Below are positions 10,832-21,298 of a DNA stretch of 64,000 nt, one piece after another. The number at the start of each line of letters is the position of its first letter. Position 1 is the stretch's first letter. This DNA is from Basidiobolus meristosporus CBS 931.73 (taxonomy: Eukaryota; Basidiobolomycota; Basidiobolomycetes; Basidiobolales; Basidiobolaceae). The translations under genes were made by a program, and so were the position numbers. The notes under the pieces are model-generated. The model had not been told where the DNA came from and did not search any database. It saw nothing but the letters and a program-made list of their open reading frames with translations. Location: NCBI GenBank assembly GCA_002104905.1, contig MCFE01000016.1:186001-250000 (forward strand), written 5' to 3'.

Positions 10832-11872
10832 ATGCGGTGGCTCTATACCTGCATACTATCTACGTTGCATTTTAGCTTTAGAATATATCTATTATTCCTG
10901 GATTTTATCGAGTATCTCAAGTATGTATTTGGAAGTAGCGCACAACCAAGCCTGAAAACAATCAAATGGCACGTCAGGTCACTGCAGAAGTTGCCGAAGA
11001 ACCTGGGAATCATTCTTCCCGCAGCGGTCCCCAAGTCGCACCTCGCAGCCTCTATAGCGGATCTTGCTTCCTGGTGCATTGCCACCGGAATCCCGTATCT
11101 CACTGTTTTTAGTTCACAAGGTAATTGACGGTTCTGCAACACTTCATCGGGTTGACCGTCGACTCATCCCATCTTGGTTTGCGTAGAGTTATCGAAGCTC
11201 GAGTTAGGAACCATTACCGAAGAGATAGTACAGCTTACAGAGGAGTACTTCGTGGATTGTGGGTGGAAAGAGCCTCCAATTATTGGAATCAAAACAATAC
11301 ATTCCCTGGTGAAATGCGAGCTAAACACTCTCGTTTCCCGAGTATCTAAGCACAAGCCTCAGATACCAGGTGATAGGATTATGTATTTTGGAAACACTCT
11401 GGCTCAAGGCTAAACGTCCTCTATACCACAGATCTACAAATCACCATACTATCCGAAGATTCGGGTAAACATTCCATCGCAGAAGTGTCGAAGAAGATTC
11501 TGCAGAAAGTGATGAATGAAGAACTTGAAGCGCGCGAGATCGACATTTCTGTCTTGGACAATGCCTTGTCAGGTAGGCCCAGCTTACGGTACCCCTTTCG
11601 CTTGTGCTGGTTTAATGGAATTTTTCATCAGATATTCCGGAGCCCCAGTTGTTGCTTCACTTTGGTAAACATTTAACGCTAGAAGGGTTTCCACCGTGGC
11701 AACTTCGGCTTACCGAAATATAGTGAGTAGTGTTTATGAACGCATTGGACTTGAGCACTGATTGATCTCGTTTTTTCGTAGTAGTTGTACACACACCACC
11801 AGAGTCATGTATTCAGATTTTATTAATGCGATGTATCGGTATGCGAATTGCGATCAGCGATTTGGCAAGTAA
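10832..11872 (+). CDS. NUS1: Dehydrodolichyl diphosphate synthase subunit NUS1 (NgBR-like)
   Basis: Five exons (10832-11120, 11187-11369, 11432-11572, 11632-11722, 11782-11872) with introns of 66, 62, 59 and 59 nt give 264 residues. All phases agree. The product is the non-catalytic partner of cis-prenyltransferase, which makes the dolichol precursor at the ER. The N-terminus is hydrophobic (a membrane anchor within residues 1-31), then SLQKLPKNLGIIL, the IADLASWCIATGI helix, ILSEDSGK, and a C-terminus ending RFGK. The last contains the conserved RxG motif needed for activity of the complex. The length is close to animal NUS1 (about 290). Single-exon reading would miss this gene because every exon is short. 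Confidence 0.88.
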
Positions 11873-12399
11873 GATAGCACATTATCACCAATAAATAGAG
11901 GTACTAGGTTTGCTATATGTCAATATGAACAACGAAGAAATAGGCGGATTAGCGAGTCTATGGGGACCCATCAGGCGCCATGGTGCACGAAGTGCAAGTG
12001 ATGTGCTGGGAGGAGTCCCGAGTGTGTAGTAAACATGGGATGGCAATGAATCCAAAGCCACACATGTTATACAGCCGAACACTGCTGTGCACAGAATACA
12101 CAACGAAATCTTGGTATATGCTGGATTGAAGCATTTTGGGTTGTAAATGGGTTTGACTTGGAGGGCAGACTCCTTGGTTCGAGGTGGTTTTGGGACGTCA
12201 TTCGTGCCAGCATGTCAGTCGAGTGTGGAATGCTCATGATCCTACACTTGATCCCCATACATCCAAAAAAATACACGACTGTTCCATCTGATGGTTCTGG
12301 TGTGCGTATGGGCGATTTGAATCGTTTATTGAGTTGAATTTACAAGAGTTTAGGCATGGCTGCGCAGGCTTTGGACCTACGGATTGAACTCATCTCATT
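11873..12399. other. Convergent intergenic region
   Basis: Space between the 3' ends of NUS1 and the first four-helix protein. AATAAAT at about 11890 could be a polyadenylation signal for NUS1. Minus-strand short frames show no domain. Confidence 0.4.
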
Positions 12400-12927
12400 T
12401 TACCATCCGAAACGGAAGGCTACGCCCATAATGGTCAAAGCGAAGATAAATTGCACTGCTCCAAAGCCTATTCTAGATATGGGATGTGGTACGATCAGCT
12501 CCACGCATATCCATATCAAGGCAACCACCAGATACAGCCAAGCTACGATCATCGAGCCTCTGGTGACGCCGTAACCAATGGCACTAGCAACGAGCACCCA
12601 CAAAAAGGTGAGGAAAAGGTTCCTAGCCAAAGCCTCAGCCCGTGCAAGATTACTGCTGAGAGGGAGGAGTGGCGACTTTGCAGAATTGGTGGTGGCTGGG
12701 GTGTCCTGGTTTTCGAAGGTGGGGTGAGCAGCGTCGGTCGATCCAACGCGCTCTCGCATTGCTGGTTGGCTAGCTGCAGTGGTGGGGACTAAGCCGTTCC
12801 AGTTCAAGAGGTGCCTTCCTAGTTGAAGTAGTATCCAGACGAACCATAGTATCCATAAAGCGATGAAACAGTCTCGAATATAATGGTCACGCTTAGTCCA
12901 GAGAGAAGTGGGATCCCATACAGCCAT
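12400..12927 (-). CDS. Four-helix membrane protein, paralogue A
   Basis: A single-exon 175-residue protein with hydrophobic segments at about 18-36, 101-119, 122-144 and 151-170, ending FGW. A Thr/Pro/Ser-rich loop of about 55 residues separates helices 1 and 2. It is clearly paralogous to the protein at 13948-14409. They share RDxFIAL near the N-terminus, ARNxFxTxLW, a GxTRGSMI motif between helices 2 and 3, and a terminal GW. The ATG at 12927 follows a TATATAA on this strand near 12992-12998. I recognise no named family. The layout suggests a small plasma- or endomembrane protein. The two copies are divergently transcribed, about 1 kb apart. Confidence 0.7.
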   Translation of the reverse strand: MAVWDPTSLWTKRDHYIRDCFIALWILWFVWILLQLGRHLLNWNGLVPTTAASQPAMRERVGSTDAAHPTFENQDTPATTNSAKSPLLPLSSNLARAEALARNLFLTFLWVLVASAIGYGVTRGSMIVAWLYLVVALIWICVELIVPHPISRIGFGAVQFIFALTIMGVAFRFGW

Positions 12928-13947
12928 GGTTTTTGATGTTCGCAGATTCCAAGAATTTGTAGTGTTGGTAGGGATAGGGAGAGTCGGAAGTTATATAGAC
13001 AATAGCGATACGCTTATGGATGACTTGTCAGTCAAGCGTCATGACGTCGTTCGACCATACCATTAGATCATCCAGTCGCAGACGAAGCGACATGAAGACG
13101 AGGAGTTGCTCTATAAGTCACGAAGATTCGCCACGAACACGACTGGTCATGGCCAAAGTAGATGGAGAATCGTCGTTTAAGGGATTGGGCGTTGGGAGGA
13201 GAGTCATCGTTGTAGCTCTGTTGATGTCATTGTAGCCACGATGCATAAGTGCGATAAGGAATACTCTGCCTACCAAGGAGGAGAATCATGGTAATCGGCC
13301 ATCCGCCTGGATATGCTAACTGATGGTGTGTGCAGCTGTGCGGTGAATCAAGCTTATGGTGTCGTTGCCAGTATAGGAAGGCTAACCTACTGGTTGTAAT
13401 GGTTCAGAGCGGCAGCGGCTAGAGACATAACACATAGAATGTGCAGCGTGTGATGTAACAAGAGATAGCATAAGGGATTTTGGATCACCTCCAATCTGAT
13501 GTCACGCAATCGAAGCAGCATGCAGTCTCCAAGTCAGATCTTGCCCATGACACCGGGAGTTGATGAGAGTGCAATGATGCTAACGCATCGTATCCAATCT
13601 GGAACCAGAGCCTAGGTGGTCTCATTTAGAACTCTCTTCGTCAAATCACCAGCTCCCCATCTGGTTGATTGTATCATACACCCACAATGCCGCAGGACAG
13701 ATGGCTTACATCAGACTTCAGTCGTCCATATCAGGCGAGATGAGCAGAATCCCGACAATGGGGATATTCAGCGTCATAGATATTGGATAGTCAAGCAGGA
13801 AGCACCTCCATATTTAGGATCACCCACTGGACAAGGAAAACCAACTGCGAATGAGCAGGCCAGAGGATAGTATAAGTAAGGAGCGCTACGAGCATAAAGA
13901 GAAGAGCCTCAACCTTATTTACAAGCAACATATATACATACACTAAC
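12928..13947. promoter_or_regulatory. Bidirectional promoter region of the four-helix paralogue pair
   Basis: A 1,020-bp divergent intergenic segment. TATA-like elements lie close to each gene: TATATAA on the minus strand near 12992-12998 and TATAAG on the plus strand near 13871. Open frames inside show no domain. Shared regulation of the two paralogues is an inference from this arrangement. Confidence 0.4.
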
Positions 13948-14409
13948 ATGGAGCCTTTTAACCCCCAATATTACGGGAACCTACGCTTCGCTGAAAACAA
14001 GAATATGCGCGACTCGTTCATCGCACTGTTCGCTTTTTGGATCATTTGGGCGCTGCTGATTCTCGCTGACCACGGATCGGATTTCACAAGGGCCGAGAGC
14101 ACACCAGCTACTGTCGACTCCGCTTCCACAGCCAACTTCTTCACCAAATTCCGAAGAAATATAAGCCATTCGCGAAGAATTGCTCGGAACGTATTTATCA
14201 CCATGCTATGGATGGTAGCTTCCAGTACCCTTGGATTCGGTCTCACTCGGGGCTCGATGATCCTCACATGGATTTATTTCGTTGTAGGACTCGCTTGGGT
14301 ACTTGTGGATCTTGTTCTGCCCAATGGTATCATTGACTTTGCTTTTGGTTCCTTGGAGTTTATACTAGCATTGGCCGTGATGGGTATCGGCTTCAGTAAA
14401 GGATGGTGA
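13948..14409 (+). CDS. Four-helix membrane protein, paralogue B
   Basis: A single-exon 153-residue protein, shorter than paralogue A because the loop after helix 1 is reduced. Hydrophobic segments lie at about 25-43, 84-104, 105-126 and 129-150, and it ends KGW. The motifs RDSFIAL, ARNVFITMLW and GLTRGSMI match paralogue A at the same relative positions, while the N-terminal 18 residues are unrelated. The start is the ATG at 13948, with TATAAG about 75 nt upstream. Function unknown. The pair looks like an inverted gene duplication, old enough for the loops to have diverged. Confidence 0.7.
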   Translation: MEPFNPQYYGNLRFAENKNMRDSFIALFAFWIIWALLILADHGSDFTRAESTPATVDSASTANFFTKFRRNISHSRRIARNVFITMLWMVASSTLGFGLTRGSMILTWIYFVVGLAWVLVDLVLPNGIIDFAFGSLEFILALAVMGIGFSKGW

Positions 14410-14796
14410 TTCTCTGAATCGAAGTAGTGATCTGCAGCAATTTATCAGGCTCCCCTCAGGGTTGACGCTGATAATAGTGACCGCAAAGGACTCAAATTCA
14501 TCCGAGAGGAATCTAAATCTGTCTAATCTCCATGTTTTATGGTATAAAAAATAAAATTGTGCTTATGTCGTCATACCCAGTCTTGGTACTTTTGCTCCTG
14601 GGATGCGTTTTTGGATTACTTTTAGAGATGCACTCTTCGTAGTTCATTGGCGTGGCCATATATTCACCTTATTTTTGTAGATTTCGATGGTTTGCAAATA
14701 TCGGAATGCTAGCCGTGGTTCAAACTCTGAATCGGAATAGGTCAACAGTAGCAAAACCTACAGTTTCAATCATTGATATAAACTGTGAGCCTATTT
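14410..14796. other. Intergenic region before the transposon nest
   Basis: The 3' flank of paralogue B. ATAAAATTG at about 14550 may contain its polyadenylation signal. No coding region supported. Confidence 0.4.
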
Positions 14797-15063
14797 CTAT
14801 ATATGTTTACCAAGTTGCGAATTAAGGTAGTTCCAGTGATTGTCAAAGATCTCAAACTTATCCAGATCGCTGAAAGTAAAAGTGGGAATTTGGAAGTGAT
14901 ATGGAGGATTTGGAAGAAAGAGTTGCGTCACTGGTAGATTTATTGGGTTGAGGTAATACCCTAACACTTTGGTGTGAAATCTGCAAGTGTACTTGATGTA
15001 GGCCCTGGTAAGCTGCTTTTGAACCTTGTGGCCTTTTGGGCATGTTTGAAAATAAGGAAACTT
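14797..15063 (-). pseudogene. Coding-like fragment of unknown origin
   Basis: One minus-strand frame stays open for 88 codons and reads like protein (for example CPKGHKVQKQL, LGYYLNPINLP, FSDLDKFEIFDNHW). It is bounded upstream by a TGA and has no ATG, so if real it is an internal or last exon, or a remnant left by a mobile element. It lies just outside the LTR nest. I recognise no domain. The frame could be chance, although the amino-acid composition is unusually protein-like. Confidence 0.25.
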
Positions 15064-15391
15064 TCAGCATATCTACTCTTTCCAAGAATTGGTCAATAGT
15101 AAATGAAGTTAACTGACATTAATTCCATAATAAAGAAGGGTCTGTGAATTATATAATATTTGGGTGTAATATTAATTTTGTGCAACACCATCTAGTCTTA
15201 TGCTTCTCGCACAGCATTGGGATAGGTTTCCACATGCACCTGCATTACTATTACATTGTTACAAAATAATACAATACTTCTGCCCTGAATATATATCAGC
15301 TACAACACATGTACAATAATTACATGTTGATAATGTCACAAATGTCCAGCTTGGTGATTGATTGATTGTATTTTCTACAAATAGTATTTTT
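15064..15391. other. AT-rich sequence flanking the LTR nest
   Basis: No gene. AT-rich sequence ending in a run of T directly before the reversed solo LTR at 15392. It may be older repeat sequence, but I can match it to nothing else in the window. Confidence 0.35.
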
Positions 15392-15534
15392 TGTTGTAAG
15401 AGTCTTGGAGATATTGGAAGTGATTGGGAGAACAAGTAGATTATGTGGTTTTCACTTAATGATTTATTGAATGTAAAAGTAGTATTTATACTTTTACATG
15501 GTCTTGGCATAGTAAACACAAAGAATAGGCTTAG
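15392..15534 (-). repeat. Family B solo LTR, reversed, first part
   Basis: This is the reverse complement of the 3' half of the family B LTR (compare 17941-18290): it begins TGTTGTAAGAGTCTTGG and runs to GGCTTAG. The matching remainder resumes at 19201. Removing the element at 15535-19200 and one copy of the CTTAG duplication restores a continuous LTR, so this older solo LTR was split by a later insertion. Confidence 0.85.
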
Positions 15535-15883
15535 TGTTGTAATTATTGAATTGTCACCTAAATATTCATGCTAACTTAGTCACATAGATCTTATTCTGTG
15601 ATTAGCATTCTGTCCTGACTAGATTTCTTGTTGGGATTTACTTAGAATATTTTCACCAAATTGTCAGGTACCCAGATTATTATTTTTCTCAAAGTTGTCC
15701 AAAAGACCCCAAACTTTGCACACATATTCTTGGGACCTTCCTTAACAAACTCTACACGTTTGTTTCCTCTACTTTATCAAAAGTATAAATACCATACTTT
15801 TGATCAATAAATCTACAAGTGAATAACATGTAAATCCTCTAGTTCTCCACATCACTTCCAATACTCCTCAGAATATTGCAACA
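15535..15883 (+). repeat. 5' LTR, family A
   Basis: A 349-bp LTR beginning TGTTGTAATTATTG and ending ATATTGCAACA. It holds a TATA-like AAGTATAAATACC and a following AATAAATC, which could serve as promoter and polyadenylation signal. Nearly identical to 18852-19200. Confidence 0.9.
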
Positions 15884-15895
15884 GGTTATGAGCCC
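15884..15895 (+). other. Primer-binding site: half-tRNA(iMet) type
   Basis: GGTTATGAGCCC starts at the first base after the LTR. Its complement, GGGCTCATAACC, reads as the anticodon arm of initiator tRNA-Met (CAT anticodon in its loop), not the 3' acceptor end. Drosophila copia has the analogous GGTTATGGGCCC and is primed by a cleaved tRNA half, so the same mode is likely here. Confidence 0.75.
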
Positions 15896-17940
15896 TGAGC
15901 TTGCTGTCCTCTTGGTGTCTACTATGCTTTGGATCCTTTTCTGCTAGTCTGGAGAAAGACTTTCCGCACTATTGCTCCGCTAAGGTTAAAGAAGACTACC
16001 GCTGCTAAAGGACTATGTTTATGAGGATATTGCTGTGGAGAAGAAGGCCTTGCCTTCAAAAGATGCCTTCAGTAACTATCCAAGTTAGTTATGAAGAAGA
16101 GTCAATCAAACTGGCATGTAATTGTGTCAAGAAATATAGTATGTTGGTGCTCTACCACTACTGAAGAAAATTGCGTAAATCCAGCAATTGAGGGTCCAGA
16201 TCTACAATGAAATATACTGCAATATGTATTCATATGACCCCAGTTGACTGTTAGACGAGCTCTTGGATAGGATATTATCCTGAATTGCAAAAAAAAAAAT
16301 AGATCATTATTAAATGATTGCCGGAGGAGGATTTTACCAAAAATCTGTTGCCACTCAAAATACAGCTGAGAATGCAAATACTGGAGCTGTTAGCCGCCAT
16401 TCTGGACTATCTACTGATGGAAAAAGATCTCAGAAACAAGCTTCCTGAATTTTAAGGATCCCAATGATATGTAATACATATATATCCACCTGGAGTACGA
16501 ATATGTACTACACAATCCATTAGAAGAATGCTATAATTGTATCAAGTGTTTTGATACTGAAACCAGTGTACCAGGAGCTAAATATGGAGCTGTTAGACGT
16601 GCTATCACTCTGTTTAAGTCTCAAAACAGTGGGAGAAAGTATTATACAAATTTAGCAAAATCAACTCATGAAGATTCTACCGCCAGCCAAAGGAGTGAAG
16701 CATATAATTGCAAGCCTGATTGGAGTATACAACCAAGCAACAGTTGGTCAGTACACAGCTAAGAGCCACTCAGAAGATAACACAGTACTTTATACTTGTT
16801 ATATATATATCACTTATTACAGTGGGAGAAAACACTTGGTGATATTTAACTTCTCTGGATAAGATCAAAAGAATTTTGATTGATCAAGTCACCGCCAAGT
16901 TCTGCAACTCAAAATACTGATATATTGGAGTCTGATACCAAAGTATTGATGAAGCTAGCTATCAAATGCAGTTTATTTGATCAAATTTGGTCAACTCTAT
17001 CAAAAGTTATGAATGATCTAAGTGGATGCTGATTTTGATTATTTCACTCTCAAATAGTCAGATATTCTGGAACAATGATGTCATGGAGACTCTTGTGCTC
17101 AAAAACACCGTGGTCCCACCTGCAAGGAAGTCCAGAACCACCCCACAAAAGGAATTATCCCTGGGTCATCAGCAGAAAAAGAAAAGAAGAAAAAATGGAA
17201 AATACTACTACCGCAAACTAGGGTACTTCCCAAATGGTGCCAAAACTTATGTAGGCCATATTTGGACTATCTGGCAATGCAGATATGTTCTATGGAGCCT
17301 CTTGTACGAAGTTCTCAAGCTAGAAACCCCAGAAGAGCCTTGAAACTTCAACAGGATCTGTTAGATATTGTAGTATATATTGGAACAGATTATTTAGTGC
17401 AGAAGTCTTGATGTCTGCTGTCTATGGAGCTGAAAGAAAAAGGTGCAAGGATCAACCAGATGGTTTTTATGGATTCTGAAGACACTGAGAAGATCAGTTA
17501 GCCTTGGAAACCAAGCTCAAGGTTGAAAATAACTATCAGGAGAATAAGGATAATCAAAGCCCTTGTTAAGGAGAATCTCACTTCTGGAAAAGCGCCAATC
17601 TCTATTCTACAAGTATATTCTGATAAGACAAAAGCAGCTGTATCAATCCAAATCAGTAGAAGCACTCTAAGAATAGCTACCAAACAACCCATGGTGTTGT
17701 CCAATACCAAACTGGGTAAATCAAGAAGCAAATGGACTTTGAATCTACCGCATATGAAGTAATCAGTCCAAAGAAAGTTATTGCTATTTAAAGAAGACAA
17801 AGATGACCATTCTAGATCATATTTGTGGATCTGAATCACTAAACAGACGTGGTTCAAGTGGGAGCAGGCCATCCCAGCTCAGAGTTGAGCAAAAACCTTC
17901 TTTTTTTGGCCATGTTATATGTGCCACAGTGCCAGGAAAC

Positions 17941-18290
17941 TGTTGTAAAAATTCGTATTTTCCACCTAAATATTCACCTAACTTAGTCACTTAGATCATC
18001 ATCTTCAAATCCTAGAGAATACTGACCAAATTCCTTGTCGGGATTTACTTAGAATATTTTCACCAAAATACCAGGTACCCAGAACATGAAAATTCTCAAA
18101 GTTGTCCAAACAGCCCCAAACTTTGCACACATGTTCTTGGGACCTTCCTTAATCTATTCTACGTGTTTGTAATGCCAAGACCATGTAAAAGTATAAATAC
18201 TACTTTTACATTCAATAAATCATTAAGTGAAAACCACATAATCTACTTGTCCTCCCAATCACTTCCAATATCTCCAAGACTCTTACAACA
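17941..18290 (+). repeat. Solo LTR, family B, with GAAAC target duplication
   Basis: A 350-bp LTR beginning TGTTGTAAAAATTCG and ending CTCTTACAACA, flanked by GAAAC at 17936-17940 and 18291-18295. It lies inside the interior of the family A element. It matches the 5' LTR at 55987-56336 closely, with scattered differences. Confidence 0.88.
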
Positions 18291-18313
18291 GAAACAAGGA
18301 TAATCCGGATCAG

Positions 18314-18518
18314 GCGTAAATGACAAAACCTTAACTTGACCCAAAGTAGGTCACTATTTTTTACCTCATATAGCATCTATATGATGGAAGTAACTGTCCC
18401 TGAGCCTAATATGGACACACAGTGAAATTGTCTAAATGGATTAGACTGTTGGCCGGAAATAAGGAAACTCCAGATCTGCCGTAAATGACAAAACCTTAAC
18501 TTGACCAAAAGTGGGTCA
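18314..18518 (+). repeat. Direct repeat pair in the element interior
   Basis: A motif of about 39 bp (CGTAAATGACAAAACCTTAA, then CTTGACC and AAAGT.GGTCA) occurs at about 18314-18352 and again at about 18480-18518, with a few substitutions. Its role is unknown; it may be residue of an internal duplication in the non-coding interior. Confidence 0.6.
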
Positions 18519-18851
18519 ATTTTGCTCAAATAAGAAGCATTGGATAGCCCAGAGGCTATATACCATTATTACAATCTGTCAATTAGACTCAGCTTATTAT
18601 TCAAGCCCGTACAACTGATCAAAGTTGATGATTAGTATTATGATCAGATCATTCAGATTTTTAGGCATATTACTAAGTAGATATGCATACTGAATTCCAA
18701 GTTACTTGTTCTATTAAGTTGAACACAAATGCATACACCTTTGGATAATATATTAGTCCAGTATGCAAAACAGTTAAATCTTATACGCTTATTACAGATT
18801 GCACACTCACAATATGTATTTATTACTCATGAATATTTTGTTGAGTGGGAG

Positions 18852-19200
18852 TGTTATAATTATTGAATTGTCACCTAAATATTCATGCTAACTTAGTCAC
18901 ATAGATCTTATTCTGTGATTAGCATTCTGTCCTGACTAGATTTCTTGTTGGGATTTACTTAGAATATTTTCACCAAATTGTCAGGTACCCAGATTATTAT
19001 TTTTCTCAAAGTTGTCCAAAAGACCCCAAACTTTGCACACATATTCTTGGGACCTTCCTTAACAAACTCTACACGTTTGTTTCCTCTACTTTATCAAAAG
19101 TATAAATACCATACTTTTGATCAATAAATCTACAAGTGAATAACATGTAAATCCTCTAGTTCTCCACATCACTTCCAATACTCCTCAGAATATTGCAACA
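18852..19200 (+). repeat. 3' LTR, family A
   Basis: A 349-bp LTR, the downstream partner of 15535-15883, ending ATTGCAACA and followed by the CTTAG duplication. Confidence 0.9.
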
Positions 19201-19205
19201 CTTAG

Positions 19206-19393
19206 GAAGGTCCCAAGAGCCTGTGTGCAAAGTTTGGGGCTGCTTGGACTACTTCTCTAATTTTCATGTTCTGGGTAAATATTCCAAGTAAATCCCAACA
19301 TGGAAATTGGTCAGTATTCTCTAGGATTTGAAGGTAATGATCCAAGTGACTAAGTTAGATGAGTATTTAGGTGGAATTACAAATTTTACAACA
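19206..19393 (-). repeat. Family B solo LTR, reversed, second part
   Basis: This continues the reversed LTR begun at 15392: GAAGGTCCCAAGAG through AAATTTTACAACA is the reverse complement of the 5' half of family B. The junction sequence read across the removed element matches the uninterrupted LTR at 17941-18290. Flanks TTTTT and TTTTC are a possible imperfect target duplication. Confidence 0.82.
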
Positions 19394-19990
19394 TTTTCAT
19401 GGTATCAATGTGTTTTGTTGTAAAGATCCAAGATATTCTTTACTATTTCTAAGTATTAGTAAAGTAATATATATTCAAGATCTATACAAAAGTATATAGA
19501 GTTTTAGATATTCAGTTTACATTTGAATCATTAATATACTTCAAGATTCTACTTAACTTACTGCTAAGCAATGAGTTGCCTACTTAAGATTCAGTCTGTG
19601 AAATGCTCAAGTGATGTTACTGAAGTAATCAAGATTTTCAGGCTTGTCCAAAAGCCCCAAAACTTTGCATACAACTTCCTAGAATTTTACTAAAGGCACT
19701 CCCATCATTAGCATCACAAAGCTCCTACAAAAGTATAAATAGCTTATTTTCAATCAATAAAAAGTTAAGTAGGCATCATACAATTACAGCAATTCCCCAA
19801 GTTACTTTCAGTATTCCTTAGATTTGTGCTGCAGCAAGCACCCTGACAAGCTCCAATATTGTCATCACTGTCAGTACTTCACAAACTTTAGTAATATATC
19901 AATATCTCACATACTAGCTTTTCTTGTGAAATGTAATTCTCATAAAATATGCAAGTTACCAAAGTGTTGTTAGTTCTGGTTTGTCAAGTA
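19394..19990. repeat. Diverged third LTR-like sequence
   Basis: Within about 19560-19850 the order of signals matches the A and B LTRs (GTCCAAAAGCCCCAAAACTTT, then AAAGTATAAATAGC, AATCAATAAAAAG and TTTCAGTATTCCTTAG), but similarity is low. I read it as an older, related LTR. Its ends cannot be fixed. No coding sequence. Confidence 0.5.
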
Positions 19991-20339
19991 TGTTGTAATT
20001 ATTAATTTGTCACCTAGATATTCATGCTAACTTAGTCACATAAATCTTATTCTTTGATTAGCATTCTGTCCTGACCAAATTTCTTGTTGGAATTTACTTA
20101 GAATATTTTCATCAAATTATCGGGTACCCAGATTATGATCTTTTTCAAAGTTGTCCAAAAGCCCCCAAACTTTGCACACATATTCTTGGGACCTTCCTTA
20201 ACAAACTATACACGTTTGTTTGCTCTACTTTATCAAAAGTATAAACACCATACTTTTGATCAATAGATCTATAAGTGAATAGCATGTATATCCTCTAGTT
20301 CTCCACATCACTTCCAATACTCCTCAGAATATTGCAACA
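19991..20339 (+). repeat. Solo LTR, family A, with AAGTA target duplication
   Basis: A 349-bp family A LTR with visible divergence from the pair at 15.5 and 18.9 kb. AAGTA flanks it at 19986-19990 and 20340-20344, so it is a solo LTR left by recombination of a full element. Confidence 0.88.
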
Positions 20340-21298
20340 AAGTACATCATTTCCAAACCATACACACTGTCAGCACCTTTGAAGTATTGCCTTATCAGTG
20401 CTATAAGATAAAGCTTGTGAGCTTTCCAGAGAATCTTGAGCTTGGTGTCATAAGAGTCTTCAAGAGAATGGAGGTTATTGGTATTACATATAGCTTAGGC
20501 TCCAAGCCATGTACACCACTTTCAAAGATTTTACTAACAAAGTTCATTTAATAGTATAGAGGCTCAGTCAGGTCTCAACAACTCAACTTGCGAGTATCAT
20601 GCAACTCTGCTGGTTCATCCAATCACTTCCAATTCTCTCCAGAGATTCTATTTGTACCCCAAATCATGTACAGCATCTCTAAGCTCTTACAGTAGCAACA
20701 GATTTAGGATGAGCATTTCAGGGTTTATCAATTGGTCAAGTCAAAGCTTAAGATATGTACATAATACAAGATAGTTTAATCATAAGTAAGCTCCAAGTCA
20801 TTTAATCATCTCCAGAGTCCACATCGCTCTCATCTGGAAGTGGAGCAATGTAGTACCAGTCAGCCTCAAGAAGCATTACCGTTTGTACCTTGGATGAGAT
20901 GGGAATATGGATTTGATGGGGAGATGAGGAAATCGATACATCTTGAGACCATCATGGCGACCAAAATAAAATCAGCGACTATTTGTATACATTACTCGCT
21001 TCCCCACACTGATTGGAATTTTTTTGGGGCTGACCATGTTACTCGCAAGTCTTCAGAAATGGGTATTTGGTGGCCTTTTAATGATATCAATTAATTTGAT
21101 CCAATAGGATGGGTGGATATGAGACTACATTGTTCACATTGGACTTGTTATCCGCTTTACCCTCTGTAATCACTCAGTACCTGCTCGCCACCAAGAGCAT
21201 AAGAAACTTCTCGAGTTTGGTAGCTTTGGTATCAGCAAACAGACTCAGTGGCCTTCCACATACATATCAACCTGTCCACTCTGAGTTGCGCTTGAAAC
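20340..21298. other. LTR debris and promoter side of the CBS-PB1 gene
   Basis: CAATCACTTCCAATTCTCTCC at about 20620-20640 resembles an LTR 3' end and suggests one more eroded copy. The last few hundred bases are the upstream region of the gene at 21299; no clear TATA box is seen. Open frames here show no domain. Confidence 0.4.

Larger units (their letters stand above)
15530..19205 (+). mobile_element. Non-autonomous Copia-type LTR element with CTTAG target duplication
   Basis: Two 349-bp family A LTRs (15535-15883 and 18852-19200) start TGTT and end CAACA, and the same 5 bp, CTTAG, flanks them at 15530-15534 and 19201-19205. By eye the LTRs differ at one position (TGTTGT against TGTTAT). 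A primer-binding site follows the 5' LTR directly, and a purine tract (GAGTGGGAG) precedes the 3' LTR, so the structure is complete. The interior of about 2.97 kb has no intact gag or pol frame and carries a solo family B LTR. Near-identical LTRs around a non-coding interior point to recent mobilisation by proteins supplied in trans. Confidence 0.85.

Noticed and set aside
12451-12792. Plus-strand 113-codon frame
   Set aside because: It is antisense to paralogue A, whose minus-strand frame has homology to 13948-14409.
17026-17343. A 105-codon frame in the LTR element interior as a gene
   Set aside because: No gag, protease, integrase or RT motif is seen; it lies in an otherwise stop-rich interior and the composition is not distinctive.
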